The notes under the pieces are model-generated. The model was not told where the DNA came from. It worked only from the letters and a program-made list of their open reading frames with translations, and made no database searches. 5,961 nucleotides of DNA from Nitrospira sp. (GTDB taxonomy: Bacteria; Nitrospirota; JACRHL01), in assembly GCA_026994095.1 (NCBI GenBank), contig JALWRU010000426.1, positions 6,415-12,375 of the forward strand, in the 5' to 3' direction. Positions 1 to 4,846 of this stretch are shown piece after piece (positions within the stretch are counted from its first letter, which is position 1; every line of letters starts with the position of its first letter). A program made the translations under genes and the position numbers.

Positions 1-217
1 GGCGCAGGTGGCGGTCTCGCATTGCCTCGCGGAGCCGGGCCGATGGCTCCCGCAGTCCCAGGCACCGGTCCAACGGTTCACACCCTTGGTGCTCAGCGTG
101 AAGCCTCAGCCCGGTTGCTGCCCACGCTGCTACCTCCGGCTCTGGACTTGTACCGGCTTCCAGTGCGGTCACCAGTGCCCGGAGGTGGGCGCGTGCTTGT
201 CGGCCCGACGTTATCAC
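1..217 (-). CDS. Unknown protein, N-terminal 72 residues (runs off the left edge)
   Basis: On the minus strand a frame opens with GTG at 217 and stays open to the window edge. The GTG overlaps the TGA of the upstream 75-residue gene as GTGA, the stop-start arrangement of translational coupling. The partial product begins V/M-I-T-S-G-R-Q-A-R and continues as an Ala-, Leu-, Arg- and Glu-rich, probably helical sequence, with LRALVTALEAG near residues 12-22 and CLGLREPSARLREAMRDR near 52-69. It has no signal peptide or membrane segment. I do not recognise a family with certainty. Short proteins of this flavour (an acidic 'ALEAG..PEPEVAAW' helix followed by an 'LGL' stretch) are familiar from phage-like and integrative elements as uncharacterised ORFs, but that is recollection of style, not a match. 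The overlap and uninterrupted frame make it very likely coding. Confidence 0.65.
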   Translation of the reverse strand, partial: MITSGRQARAHLRALVTALEAGTSPEPEVAAWAATGLRLHAEHQGCEPLDRCLGLREPSARLREAMRDRHLR

Positions 218-441
218 GCTGCCGGGTTCGCCTCGTTCCAGGCGGCTTCAGTCACGTCGGTGTAGGCGCGTTTTGATACCAGTACGCCTTTGTTAAACGC
301 TGCAATCACTCCGACCTCGTGATGTTGGCAGTGCCAGAGAAAATACCCATGGGGTACTGTCTCACGCTGGATCTGCTGCATCTCACCTATGCAAGCCTCA
401 CAAGGGCGGTCGCGCCCTGTCATTTGGTGGTAATCGGTCAT
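214..441 (-). CDS. Small Cys/His protein, possible zinc-binding fold (75 aa)
   Basis: ATG at 441 is preceded by AAAGGGA six bases upstream, a good ribosome binding site, and the frame ends in TGA at 216-214. The product has a Cys14-x2-Cys17 pair (PCEACIGEM) and a second cluster His37-Cys38-x-His40-His41, the spacing of a small treble-clef or zinc-ribbon-like site. Between them lies a polar segment (QQIQRETVPHG), and after them a hydrophobic strand (VGVIAAFNKGVLV, residues 43-55) that could complete a beta hairpin. It lacks membrane segments and a signal peptide. It sits about 220 bases after the ATPase gene and its stop overlaps the GTG of the next gene, so the two are probably co-translated. 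Metal binding is inferred from the pattern only; nucleic-acid binding would be a natural role in an element of this kind. No family name is assigned. Confidence 0.75.
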   Translation of the reverse strand: MTDYHQMTGRDRPCEACIGEMQQIQRETVPHGYFLWHCQHHEVGVIAAFNKGVLVSKRAYTDVTEAAWNEANPAA

Positions 442-660
442 CGTCTATCCCTTTCGTGTGCCTCTATCTGGATCAATGTCTGACACCTGTGTGGGTCTAC
501 AGCTACGCAAACTTCGAGATTCCGCGTACCCGTAAACAGACTGCCAAGTAGTACCTTTTCCGCATCCCAAGGTTGCCAAGGTTGCCCGTCCCCAAAACTT
601 GGCAACCTTGGCAACCTTGCCAAATGACCTTGGCAACCTTGACTATGTAAGTAGTTGTTA
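442..660. other. Non-coding gap holding the nonamer array; possible replication origin
   Basis: This gap lies between the ATPase stop codon and the ATG of the 75-residue gene. Several minus-strand frames are open across it, but their products are low-complexity translations of the repeats (KVAKVA, GNLGNLG) or continue out of frame into the ATPase gene, and none has a convincing ribosome binding site. The right part is repeats plus the AT-rich patch 643-666. The left part (442-560) carries the ribosome binding site of the 75-residue gene and no other motif I can defend. Calling it an origin is inference from position and repeat layout. Confidence 0.35.
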
Positions 661-684
661 TTATTGAAGGGTGCCAAGGGTGCC
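569..684. repeat. Nonamer repeat array (seven AAGGKTGCC copies in both orientations)
   Basis: Plus-strand AAGGTTGCC occurs at 569-577 and 578-586. Its reverse complement GGCAACCTT occurs at 601-609, 610-618 and 632-640. The variant AAGGGTGCC occurs at 667-675 and 676-684. The first two and next two copies form a perfect 19-bp inverted repeat (568-586 with 601-619) around a 14-base spacer. The array sits mostly in the gap (442-660) between the ATPase gene and the next ORF, and its last two copies lie in the final codons of the ATPase gene, where they encode GTLGTL. An AT-rich stretch (643-666) separates the third and fourth clusters. Repeated sites beside a replication-type ATPase and an AT-rich patch resemble iterons of an origin, but a protein-binding control site or a mobile palindrome are alternatives. 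Confidence 0.8.
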
Positions 685-2088
685 ACCTTTTTGGACGTAA
701 GGCATTCGCCATGCCCAGGAGCCGTCTGTCTGTTTGATTGACTTAACCCCCAGATCAGCTTTCGCCCTGTTGACTGTCCGGCGAGAATGGCCAGCCGCCT
801 TGGCATCGGCATCGATTTGCTTTTGGGATACCTCAGTGCCTTTGGCAAGCAGCTCGGATAGGAACTCTCGCGCATCTTTGAAGGCCGACCGGTCCCCCTG
901 GTCTGGTGTAGGTGCAGCTATTGCTTCGTCGGCTGTCGTATCCACCGTGCCACTCTCCCACACCACTAGCGAGGTCCGGATGCCATCGGGCAGCTCTCGG
1001 CCCTCTACCCGGAAGGCCAGCCCCGCGGTGTCGGGTGCCAGATTGTTTTTGATTGGCAGGAACAGGCGGCGCAGATCGTCGTTTTGATCCTTGCTCACCA
1101 AGTAGGCCCCCCGAGCTGCGGCCACAAATGCGCCACTACCGCCGACCCGAGACAGGGCGCTCCCTCCAGCGGATTTATTGAGGTGCATTACACCTACAAC
1201 CGCGCAACCATGCCGCTCAGCAATGCTCTCGAGCTGGGCCATCATCGGACGGACCTCGCCATCTCTGTGGGTGTCGACACCAGCGGCATAGGCAGCAAAG
1301 GGATCTATTACCAGCAGTGCGGTGGGGCTGATTGTCAGGTGTTCGTCCAGCTTGTGAAGGTCACCCTTCAAGCTGAAACCGGCCCCTTCCTGTAGGCATG
1401 AACAGCGGGCAAGGTCTGCCCCAGCAGCCCGCAGCCGTGGCGCGATAGTGTCAGCGGTGCCATCCTCAGCAGACAAAAACAGCACGTTCCCTATCTCGGC
1501 TTCGGTATGGCCTGCAGGCCACCTCCTGCCGGTTGTGACCACCGCAGCGAGTGAGATTGTCAGCTGGCTTTTGCCCAAGCCGGGATGGCCCGCGATAATG
1601 CTCACTTTGCCCCGCGCGATACGCCCAGGCCATAGCCAGCGGACCGGTGTCGCCTGCACGTCAGCAAGGCACTCTGTCTGGAGTGGCGGCTTTTCGGTTG
1701 GCCTCAACAGTTTGGCCCACTTCTGTTGGTCGCCACCGGCAGCGAGCCATTCATCAATGCCACCATGAATGGCCGGAAAGTTGCCTATCTTTGGTAGATT
1801 GATGGTCCTCACAGACCGGGCTCCAGCAGCCCGCATCTTTTCCTCTACGGCGGTCCATACCCACTTGCTTTCGTCCCGTGCAGCCGTAACCTCGGGACAC
1901 AAGGCAACCGGGCACCCTTTCACTACCCCGTAGTCGTGTTTTTCCGGGTCTTCAAAGAAGTTGATGGCCACATGGGCGCCACATAGCCCAGCTTTTTGGG
2001 CAGCGTCGGCGAACTCAGCAGAGCCATGGACTGTTACCGGCCAAGCCCCAGGGCGTAGCCGCTCCGAACGGAGTAGCGGCTCACTCAT
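661..2088 (-). CDS. RepA-like AAA ATPase / helicase with degenerate TOPRIM-like N-terminus (475 aa)
   Basis: This is a RecA-fold ATPase of the AAA_25/RepA helicase type, a cytoplasmic enzyme expected to unwind or load on DNA during element replication. Walker A is GHPGLGKS at residues 167-174; Walker B is ALLVID at 257-262. The following VMHLNKS (300-306) matches the His/Asn/Lys sensor segment usual in this family. Residues about 15-120 resemble the tail of a primase TOPRIM domain (a helix like EFADAAQKAG and an ending IDEWLAAGGD), but the expected Glu and DxD metal ligands are not evident, so primase activity is doubtful. Residues 421-452 (SQKQIDADAKAAGHSRRTVNRAK) look like a winged helix. 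I chose ATG 2088: it overlaps the previous gene's TGA as ATGA and has AGGGGG five bases upstream. A start at 2211 would add 41 Arg/Pro-rich residues read out of frame through that gene. The last codons contain two nonamer repeats. Confidence 0.88.
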   Translation of the reverse strand: MSEPLLRSERLRPGAWPVTVHGSAEFADAAQKAGLCGAHVAINFFEDPEKHDYGVVKGCPVALCPEVTAARDESKWVWTAVEEKMRAAGARSVRTINLPKIGNFPAIHGGIDEWLAAGGDQQKWAKLLRPTEKPPLQTECLADVQATPVRWLWPGRIARGKVSIIAGHPGLGKSQLTISLAAVVTTGRRWPAGHTEAEIGNVLFLSAEDGTADTIAPRLRAAGADLARCSCLQEGAGFSLKGDLHKLDEHLTISPTALLVIDPFAAYAAGVDTHRDGEVRPMMAQLESIAERHGCAVVGVMHLNKSAGGSALSRVGGSGAFVAAARGAYLVSKDQNDDLRRLFLPIKNNLAPDTAGLAFRVEGRELPDGIRTSLVVWESGTVDTTADEAIAAPTPDQGDRSAFKDAREFLSELLAKGTEVSQKQIDADAKAAGHSRRTVNRAKADLGVKSIKQTDGSWAWRMPYVQKGGTLGTLQ

Positions 2089-2345
2089 AGCCGCCCCCTG
2101 GATAGCGGGCGGAACGGCCCTGTTAGGCTGATATGCCAGCGAGCTAGGTCGCCATCTATGCGACCGGCCAGGTAGGCGGTCAGAATGGCACTCTTGCGCT
2201 TGACACGCCACGGACGGGCGGCGATATACTTTGTTCGATCCGCGCCAGCCAGCAGCGAATCTACAGCCCCACCAGCCAAAGCCCGGCGGTGGGGTTGTTT
2301 TGTGTCAACCAGGTATCGGGCATCCCGGCAATGTAGGCACGGCAT
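2085..2345 (-). CDS. Unknown small protein with N-terminal CxxC (86 aa)
   Basis: ATG at 2345 lies 3 bases after the stop codon of the AlpA-like gene, and its TGA overlaps the ATPase ATG as ATGA. This tight packing is the main argument that it is a real gene and part of the same operon. The product is basic, with Cys3-x2-Cys6, an Ala/Leu/Gly-rich middle (ALAGGAVDSLLAGAD, residues 22-36), and Arg/Lys-rich segments (RPWRVKRKSA, about 44-53) that would suit nucleic-acid contact. It has no signal peptide or hydrophobic helix long enough to span a membrane. The competing reading frame over 2211-2088 (an extended ATPase start) looks less protein-like. I do not recognise a family. A helper of the ATPase, or a small DNA-binding protein, are guesses from position only. 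Confidence 0.65.
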   Translation of the reverse strand: MPCLHCRDARYLVDTKQPHRRALAGGAVDSLLAGADRTKYIAARPWRVKRKSAILTAYLAGRIDGDLARWHISLTGPFRPLSRGRL

Positions 2346-2348
2346 CTG

Positions 2349-2558
2349 TCACGCTGCCCCCATTGTCACCCGGTGCGATTCCAGCCAGCCGTCCAAGTCC
2401 TCAATTAAGTAGAGAACTTTTCGGCCAACCTTTACATGGGGCGGGCAGGGGATCCGTCCCTCGCGTTGGCCGTCCATACGGCCTTGGCGAAGTGTGGAGC
2501 GGGACAGGCCGGTGTACTCGGCTGCTTCAATTTCAGATAGGGCACGCTTGTTGGTCAT
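2349..2558 (-). CDS. AlpA / excisionase-like helix-turn-helix DNA-binding protein (69 aa)
   Basis: A short winged helix-turn-helix protein of the AlpA/HTH_17 (MerR-like) type. LSEIEAAEYTGLSRSTLRQGR (residues 7-27) gives the two helices of the motif, with the recognition helix starting at SRSTLRQ. The wing KVGRKVLYLIEDLDGWLESH (43-62) is the standard tail of this family, in which a residue pair such as G-R is followed by a hydrophobic strand and a DL..WL helix. Known relatives act as transcription regulators of integrase genes or as recombination directionality factors (Xis). Here it heads the operon of the 86-residue protein and the ATPase, with a gap of 3 bases to the next gene. Its ribosome binding site, GGAGGT, ends three bases before ATG and is one arm of a perfect 12-bp inverted repeat, so its translation may be controlled by RNA structure. 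Confidence 0.88.
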   Translation of the reverse strand: MTNKRALSEIEAAEYTGLSRSTLRQGRMDGQREGRIPCPPHVKVGRKVLYLIEDLDGWLESHRVTMGAA

Positions 2559-2559
2559 A

Positions 2560-2603
2560 TTACCTCCGTGAGCAGGGCGGGTGTTTAACGTTCACGGAGG
2601 TAA
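2560..2603 (-). promoter_or_regulatory. Leader hairpin that can sequester the alpA-like ribosome binding site
   Basis: TTACCTCCGTGA at 2560-2571 and TCACGGAGGTAA at 2592-2603 form a perfect 12-bp inverted repeat around a 20-base spacer. In minus-strand RNA the 3' arm holds the GGAGGT of the AlpA-like gene and the 5' arm is its exact complement, so a transcript starting right of 2603 would fold the ribosome binding site into a stem ending 1 base before the AUG. A transcript starting inside the spacer would leave the site free. The pairing is seen; the regulatory effect is inferred. A DNA operator is the alternative reading. Confidence 0.6.
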
Positions 2604-2623
2604 CATGTCTCATGTGAGACATG
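2604..2623. promoter_or_regulatory. 20-bp palindrome, candidate operator in the alpA-like promoter region
   Basis: CATGTCTCA and TGAGACATG form perfect 9-bp arms separated by TG. The palindrome directly abuts the leader hairpin and lies 46-65 bases upstream of the AlpA-like start codon, in the only gap (86 bases) between the integrase operon and the alpA-like operon. There is no T-run beside it in either direction, so an intrinsic terminator is unlikely. The perfect twofold symmetry suits a dimeric repressor. The ligand is unknown; the AlpA-like product or a repressor encoded elsewhere in the element are possible. Confidence 0.55.
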
Positions 2624-2644
2624 GGTTAAAGGGTGCGAAATGCG

Positions 2645-3313
2645 CTATTTCATCCCGGGCGGGTAGGAGTCCGCGGGGAATAGAGCGAGGTATTTGTCTC
2701 GCTTATCCTGATTCCACTTCGGAAGGTAACTATCTGGGTATTTACTAAATAGCTGGGCCCAACCATCCTTCCGATATTTGTCCAAGATTGTGTCTGCAGT
2801 GAGGTCTCCTAAATTGAGCCCCGTACCATCCCAGTCTTCGTCTTCCATTCGACGGGCGATCATATGGGCAGCTTCTTCAAGAGTGGCGCTGAATAGGCCC
2901 CGGAGTCGCCACATGTCCAACATGATGTTTTGGTCTCGTTCTTGGCGAAGGGCCTCCTTTAAGGCTGGCTGTTGGCCTTTCCCTCTACTCAGGCCGAAAA
3001 GCTTGTCCAGGCTTTCGCTACCATTCCTTTGACGCCAATGTTCGAATACGCCTGTCATAAAATCCAGGACCCACAAGGGAGGGTAAATACCCGCCTTGTT
3101 GGATAACAAAAATGCCTCAATGGCTGCCAACGGGTCTCCATCCCTGTTGAACTTGGTCTGTCTTGTCAGCAGTTGGACGCCCTCGCTGATGCCTTCAATA
3201 TCCGGAAGATCATTGGCGGATATATAGTGTTCAGGTAGGCCCTCAACGGGAACTGGCCCGGGCTTTGGCCTACGCATGAAAACCGGAAAAGTGTCTTCAG
3301 GGTCTCTGCTCAT
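2645..3313 (-). CDS. Unknown protein coupled to the integrase (222 aa)
   Basis: ATG at 3313 follows the integrase TAA by 4 bases, and GGGGAA near the end of the integrase gene, about 11 bases upstream, can serve as the ribosome binding site. Co-transcription with the integrase is very likely. The protein contains no cysteine, no signal peptide and no membrane segment. It opens with a Pro-rich, probably flexible segment (FMRRPKPGPVPVEG, residues 12-25), followed by a mainly helical, Trp- and charge-rich body. DPLAAIEAFLLSNKAGIYPPLWVLDFM spans about 60-86. A long basic helix (ALKEALRQERDQN) and EEAAHMIARRM follow, then LTADTILDKYRKDGW, which could be the recognition half of a C-terminal helix-turn-helix. 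I cannot name a family. A DNA-binding accessory of integration or a repressor of the element fits the position, but this is inference; the helix-turn-helix reading is weak. Confidence 0.82.
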   Translation of the reverse strand: MSRDPEDTFPVFMRRPKPGPVPVEGLPEHYISANDLPDIEGISEGVQLLTRQTKFNRDGDPLAAIEAFLLSNKAGIYPPLWVLDFMTGVFEHWRQRNGSESLDKLFGLSRGKGQQPALKEALRQERDQNIMLDMWRLRGLFSATLEEAAHMIARRMEDEDWDGTGLNLGDLTADTILDKYRKDGWAQLFSKYPDSYLPKWNQDKRDKYLALFPADSYPPGMK

Positions 3314-3317
3314 TACT

Positions 3318-4544
3318 TTATCTGTTCCCCACTAGACGTTCTACCGCCTCCGCTTTTACATGCGGAGCAAGGTGTGCGTATCTCAGGGTCATCTTCAGGT
3401 CTGCGTGGCCCAGTAGCTCCCGCACCGTATTCAGGTCCACACCTGCCATCACCAGCTTGCTGGCGAAGTGGTGGCGCATGTCGTGCCAGCGGAAGCCGGT
3501 GATCTCAGCGGTCTTGAGGAGGGTAGCCCAGGCTTTCCGAACGTTGTCGAAGGGCTTACCTCCCTTTGCCGGAAATACCAGGCCCCCATGGTCGGTGCTC
3601 TGACCCTTCCACGCTTTCAAGGTATCCAGGGCCTCGCGGTTAAGAGGAACCTGCCGGGTCTGTCCAGATTTCGCAGTTGCGCCTGCAACGGCCACCATTG
3701 CCCTCCCTAGGTCTACATCTTTCCACCGCAAGTGAAAAACTTCCCCTTGGCGAAGCCCGGTATTGATGGACAGCAACACCATGGGCTTGAGGTGGTCTGT
3801 GAAGGGGAGGGCCCGCAGGTCGATCTGTTCTTTGTATCCGCGCTCTCGACGCCAGGCGTTGGCACTGTCCCGATCAACTCTGGCCGCTTCTTCCCGGGCT
3901 TCCATGGCTTCTCTCAGTCGATCCTCTTCAACCTCCGTGAGATAACGGGCAATCGGGTTGTGGTCCACTTGCAGGGGCTTGAGTTTGGCTAGGGGGTGGT
4001 CCTTGAGAATGTCCCACTCAACCGCCTTTGAAAGGGCTGCCCTGAGAGCTGCCACGTCCCGGTTTATGGTCACGGGTTCGATCCCGCTTTTGACTCTCGA
4101 ACTCCGCCACTTCTCGATGAGCCAGGGAGTGATTTCCTCTAGCCGTTTTCCGTGAAGGTCGGGGAACCGATTCAGGGCGCGGTGGACGGCTGCCTTCGCA
4201 TCCTTTCGGTGTGTCTCTGCCCAAGGTCGGTAAACCTGCTCAATGTAGCTTTTCAGGCTGTGAGCCTTGGCGGATTTTCTCTCGGCGGCTGGGTCAGACC
4301 CTTGCGTAACCACCGCCAACGCTTTCTTTGCGGCGTCTCTGGCCTGCGCTGGGGTCACCACGCCATGGACCCCAAGCATGACCCGATTGCGGCGGCCATC
4401 TGCCAGCCGGAACGTGGCGAAATAGACCTTGCGGCCAGTGGGGTGGACCCGTAGAAGGAAACCCTTCAGGTCGCTGTCGCGGACGTCATAGGGTTTGTCC
4501 CTGGGGACCTGCCCGGCAACGGTTGAGTTTGAAAGCCTGACCAC
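3318..4544 (-). CDS. int: DUF4102/P4-type tyrosine integrase (408 aa)
   Basis: Site-specific recombinase that joins the element to its tRNA target and, with a directionality factor, excises it. An N-terminal DUF4102 arm-binding domain (residues about 1-85; KPYDVRDSDLKGFLLRVHPTGRKVY) precedes a SAM-like core-binding domain (about 95-190) and the catalytic domain. All catalytic residues are visible: Arg265 in NTGLRQGE, Lys292 in AKSGQTRQ, His354 and Arg357 in WHDMRHHF, His380 in LLGHADLKMT, and the nucleophile Tyr389 in RYAHL. Length is normal for the family and nothing is broken. The start is GTG at 4544, directly preceded in frame by TAA, with GGGG about 7 bases upstream. An in-frame ATG-GGG-TGC-TAA lies just before it. 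The gene starts 176 bases from the tRNA-Ala fragment and reads away from it. Confidence 0.95.
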   Translation of the reverse strand: MVRLSNSTVAGQVPRDKPYDVRDSDLKGFLLRVHPTGRKVYFATFRLADGRRNRVMLGVHGVVTPAQARDAAKKALAVVTQGSDPAAERKSAKAHSLKSYIEQVYRPWAETHRKDAKAAVHRALNRFPDLHGKRLEEITPWLIEKWRSSRVKSGIEPVTINRDVAALRAALSKAVEWDILKDHPLAKLKPLQVDHNPIARYLTEVEEDRLREAMEAREEAARVDRDSANAWRRERGYKEQIDLRALPFTDHLKPMVLLSINTGLRQGEVFHLRWKDVDLGRAMVAVAGATAKSGQTRQVPLNREALDTLKAWKGQSTDHGGLVFPAKGGKPFDNVRKAWATLLKTAEITGFRWHDMRHHFASKLVMAGVDLNTVRELLGHADLKMTLRYAHLAPHVKAEAVERLVGNR

Positions 4545-4568
4545 TTAGCACCCCATGCTTTATTTCCC

Positions 4569-4588
4569 TGAAGTCCATATGAAGTCCA
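4569..4588. repeat. Direct repeat with 11-bp spacing, candidate integrase arm or Xis site
   Basis: TGAAGTCCA occurs at 4569-4577 and again at 4580-4588, so the copies are 11 bp apart and on the same face of the helix. They lie between the integrase start and the attachment core, where tyrosine integrases of this type keep their arm-type sites and excisionases bind in tandem. A role is inferred from spacing and position; two copies of 9 bp could also be chance. Confidence 0.4.
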
Positions 4589-4593
4589 GCTCA

Positions 4594-4622
4594 AATGTAC
4601 AGGAGTGTATTTCAAGAAACAA
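4594..4622 (-). promoter_or_regulatory. Candidate sigma70-type promoter of the integrase operon
   Basis: On the minus strand TTGTTT (4622-4617) and TACATT (4599-4594) are separated by 17 bases, about 50 bases ahead of the integrase GTG. Each box matches the consensus only in part (3/6 and 4/6). An imperfect palindrome at 4593-4612 (AAATGTAC / GTGTATTT around AGGA) covers the -10 box and could be an operator. This is the best candidate I see in the AT-richer leader, not a firm call. Confidence 0.3.
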
Positions 4623-4720
4623 GAGTGCCTAAGGGCGGTCTATTCAACTAACTGAAAAATATGCCGTATTTAGTTCATGTCGGTTTATAGTTGTTCGCTG
4701 TGATTTCTCACCGGAAAGCC

Positions 4721-4765
4721 TTCGCAATGCTAAGGTCGGGAGTTCGATCCTCCTCCGCTCCACCA
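4721..4765 (+). other. Attachment site: 3' half of tRNA-Ala(CGC)
   Basis: The bases fold as the tail of a tRNA. The anticodon loop TTCGCAA is at 4721-4727 (anticodon CGC), followed by the 3' anticodon strand TGCTA, a 5-base variable loop AGGTC, T stem GGGAG/CTCCT around TTCGATC, the acceptor strand CCGCTCC (4755-4761), discriminator A and encoded CCA (4763-4765). The U at acceptor position 70 (4759) fits the G3-U70 identity pair of tRNA-Ala and predicts a 5' end GGGGCGG. No such 5' half precedes it: the bases before 4721 do not pair as an anticodon stem. It is therefore the tRNA fragment left at the far end of an element that recombined at the anticodon loop. The element supplies or keeps the copy that completes the tRNA at its other end. 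Confidence 0.85.
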
Positions 4766-4811
4766 TTTCCTCTTTCCGCGATCGTCCAACAAGGTCCGAT
4801 AAAGTTCATTT

Positions 4812-4846
4812 AGCCCGCACGTCAATTGGCGTTGCGGGCTTTTTTT
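4812..4846 (+). terminator. Intrinsic terminator, probably of the original tRNA-Ala transcript
   Basis: AGCCCGCACGTC (4812-4823) pairs with GGCGT-T-GCGGGCT (4828-4840) around an AATT loop, giving a GC-rich stem of 12 pairs (one of them T-G) with one bulged T, followed by a run of T to 4846. It lies 46 bases after the CCA of the tRNA fragment, where the tRNA gene's own terminator would be. That supports reading the right-hand side as chromosome. Since the stem is symmetrical, weak activity leftwards cannot be excluded, but there is no T-run on that side. Confidence 0.88.

Larger units (their letters stand above)
1..4765. mobile_element. Right end of an integrated genetic element (left end outside the window)
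   Basis: The boundary is set by the 3' half of a tRNA-Ala gene ending at 4765, with a tyrosine integrase gene 176 bases to its left. Everything left of it is one minus-strand gene block of mobile-element type: integrase, AlpA-like regulator, replication-type ATPase and small unknown proteins. No capsid, tail, conjugation or defence gene is visible, so prophage, satellite and integrative plasmid-like element cannot be told apart. The other end, which should carry the intact tRNA-Ala, is not in the window. The element identity rests on gene content and the tRNA fragment; the class of element is open. Confidence 0.85.

Noticed and set aside
8..276. Plus-strand frames of 85 and 84 codons at the left edge
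   Set aside because: Both are antisense to the GTG-started minus-strand gene and the end of the 75-residue gene, and neither has a ribosome binding site or protein-like composition.
569..684. CRISPR array
   Set aside because: Repeats are only 9 bp, occur in both orientations and are mostly adjacent, with no spacers of uniform length and no cas gene nearby.
438..875. Minus-strand frames of 145, 63 and 69 codons across the repeat array
   Set aside because: They are translations of the nonamer repeats and of the ATPase gene in the wrong frame, without a good ribosome binding site.
2089..2211. 41-residue N-terminal extension of the ATPase
   Set aside because: It overlaps the 86-residue gene in another frame and is rich in Arg, Pro and Ser. 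The ATGA overlap and AGGGGG site favour the start at 2088.
2604..2623. Intrinsic terminator of the integrase operon
   Set aside because: The hairpin is followed by no T-run in either direction, and its GC content is modest.
2605..2748. 47-codon plus-strand frame with GGAGGT ahead of its ATG
   Set aside because: Its ribosome binding site is only the mirror arm of the palindrome, just 3 bases from the ATG, and most of the frame is antisense to the end of the 222-residue gene. The product looks like no protein I know.
4680..4765. Complete tRNA gene ending at 4765
   Set aside because: The bases before 4721 do not supply the 5' anticodon strand, D arm or acceptor strand, so only the 3' half is present.
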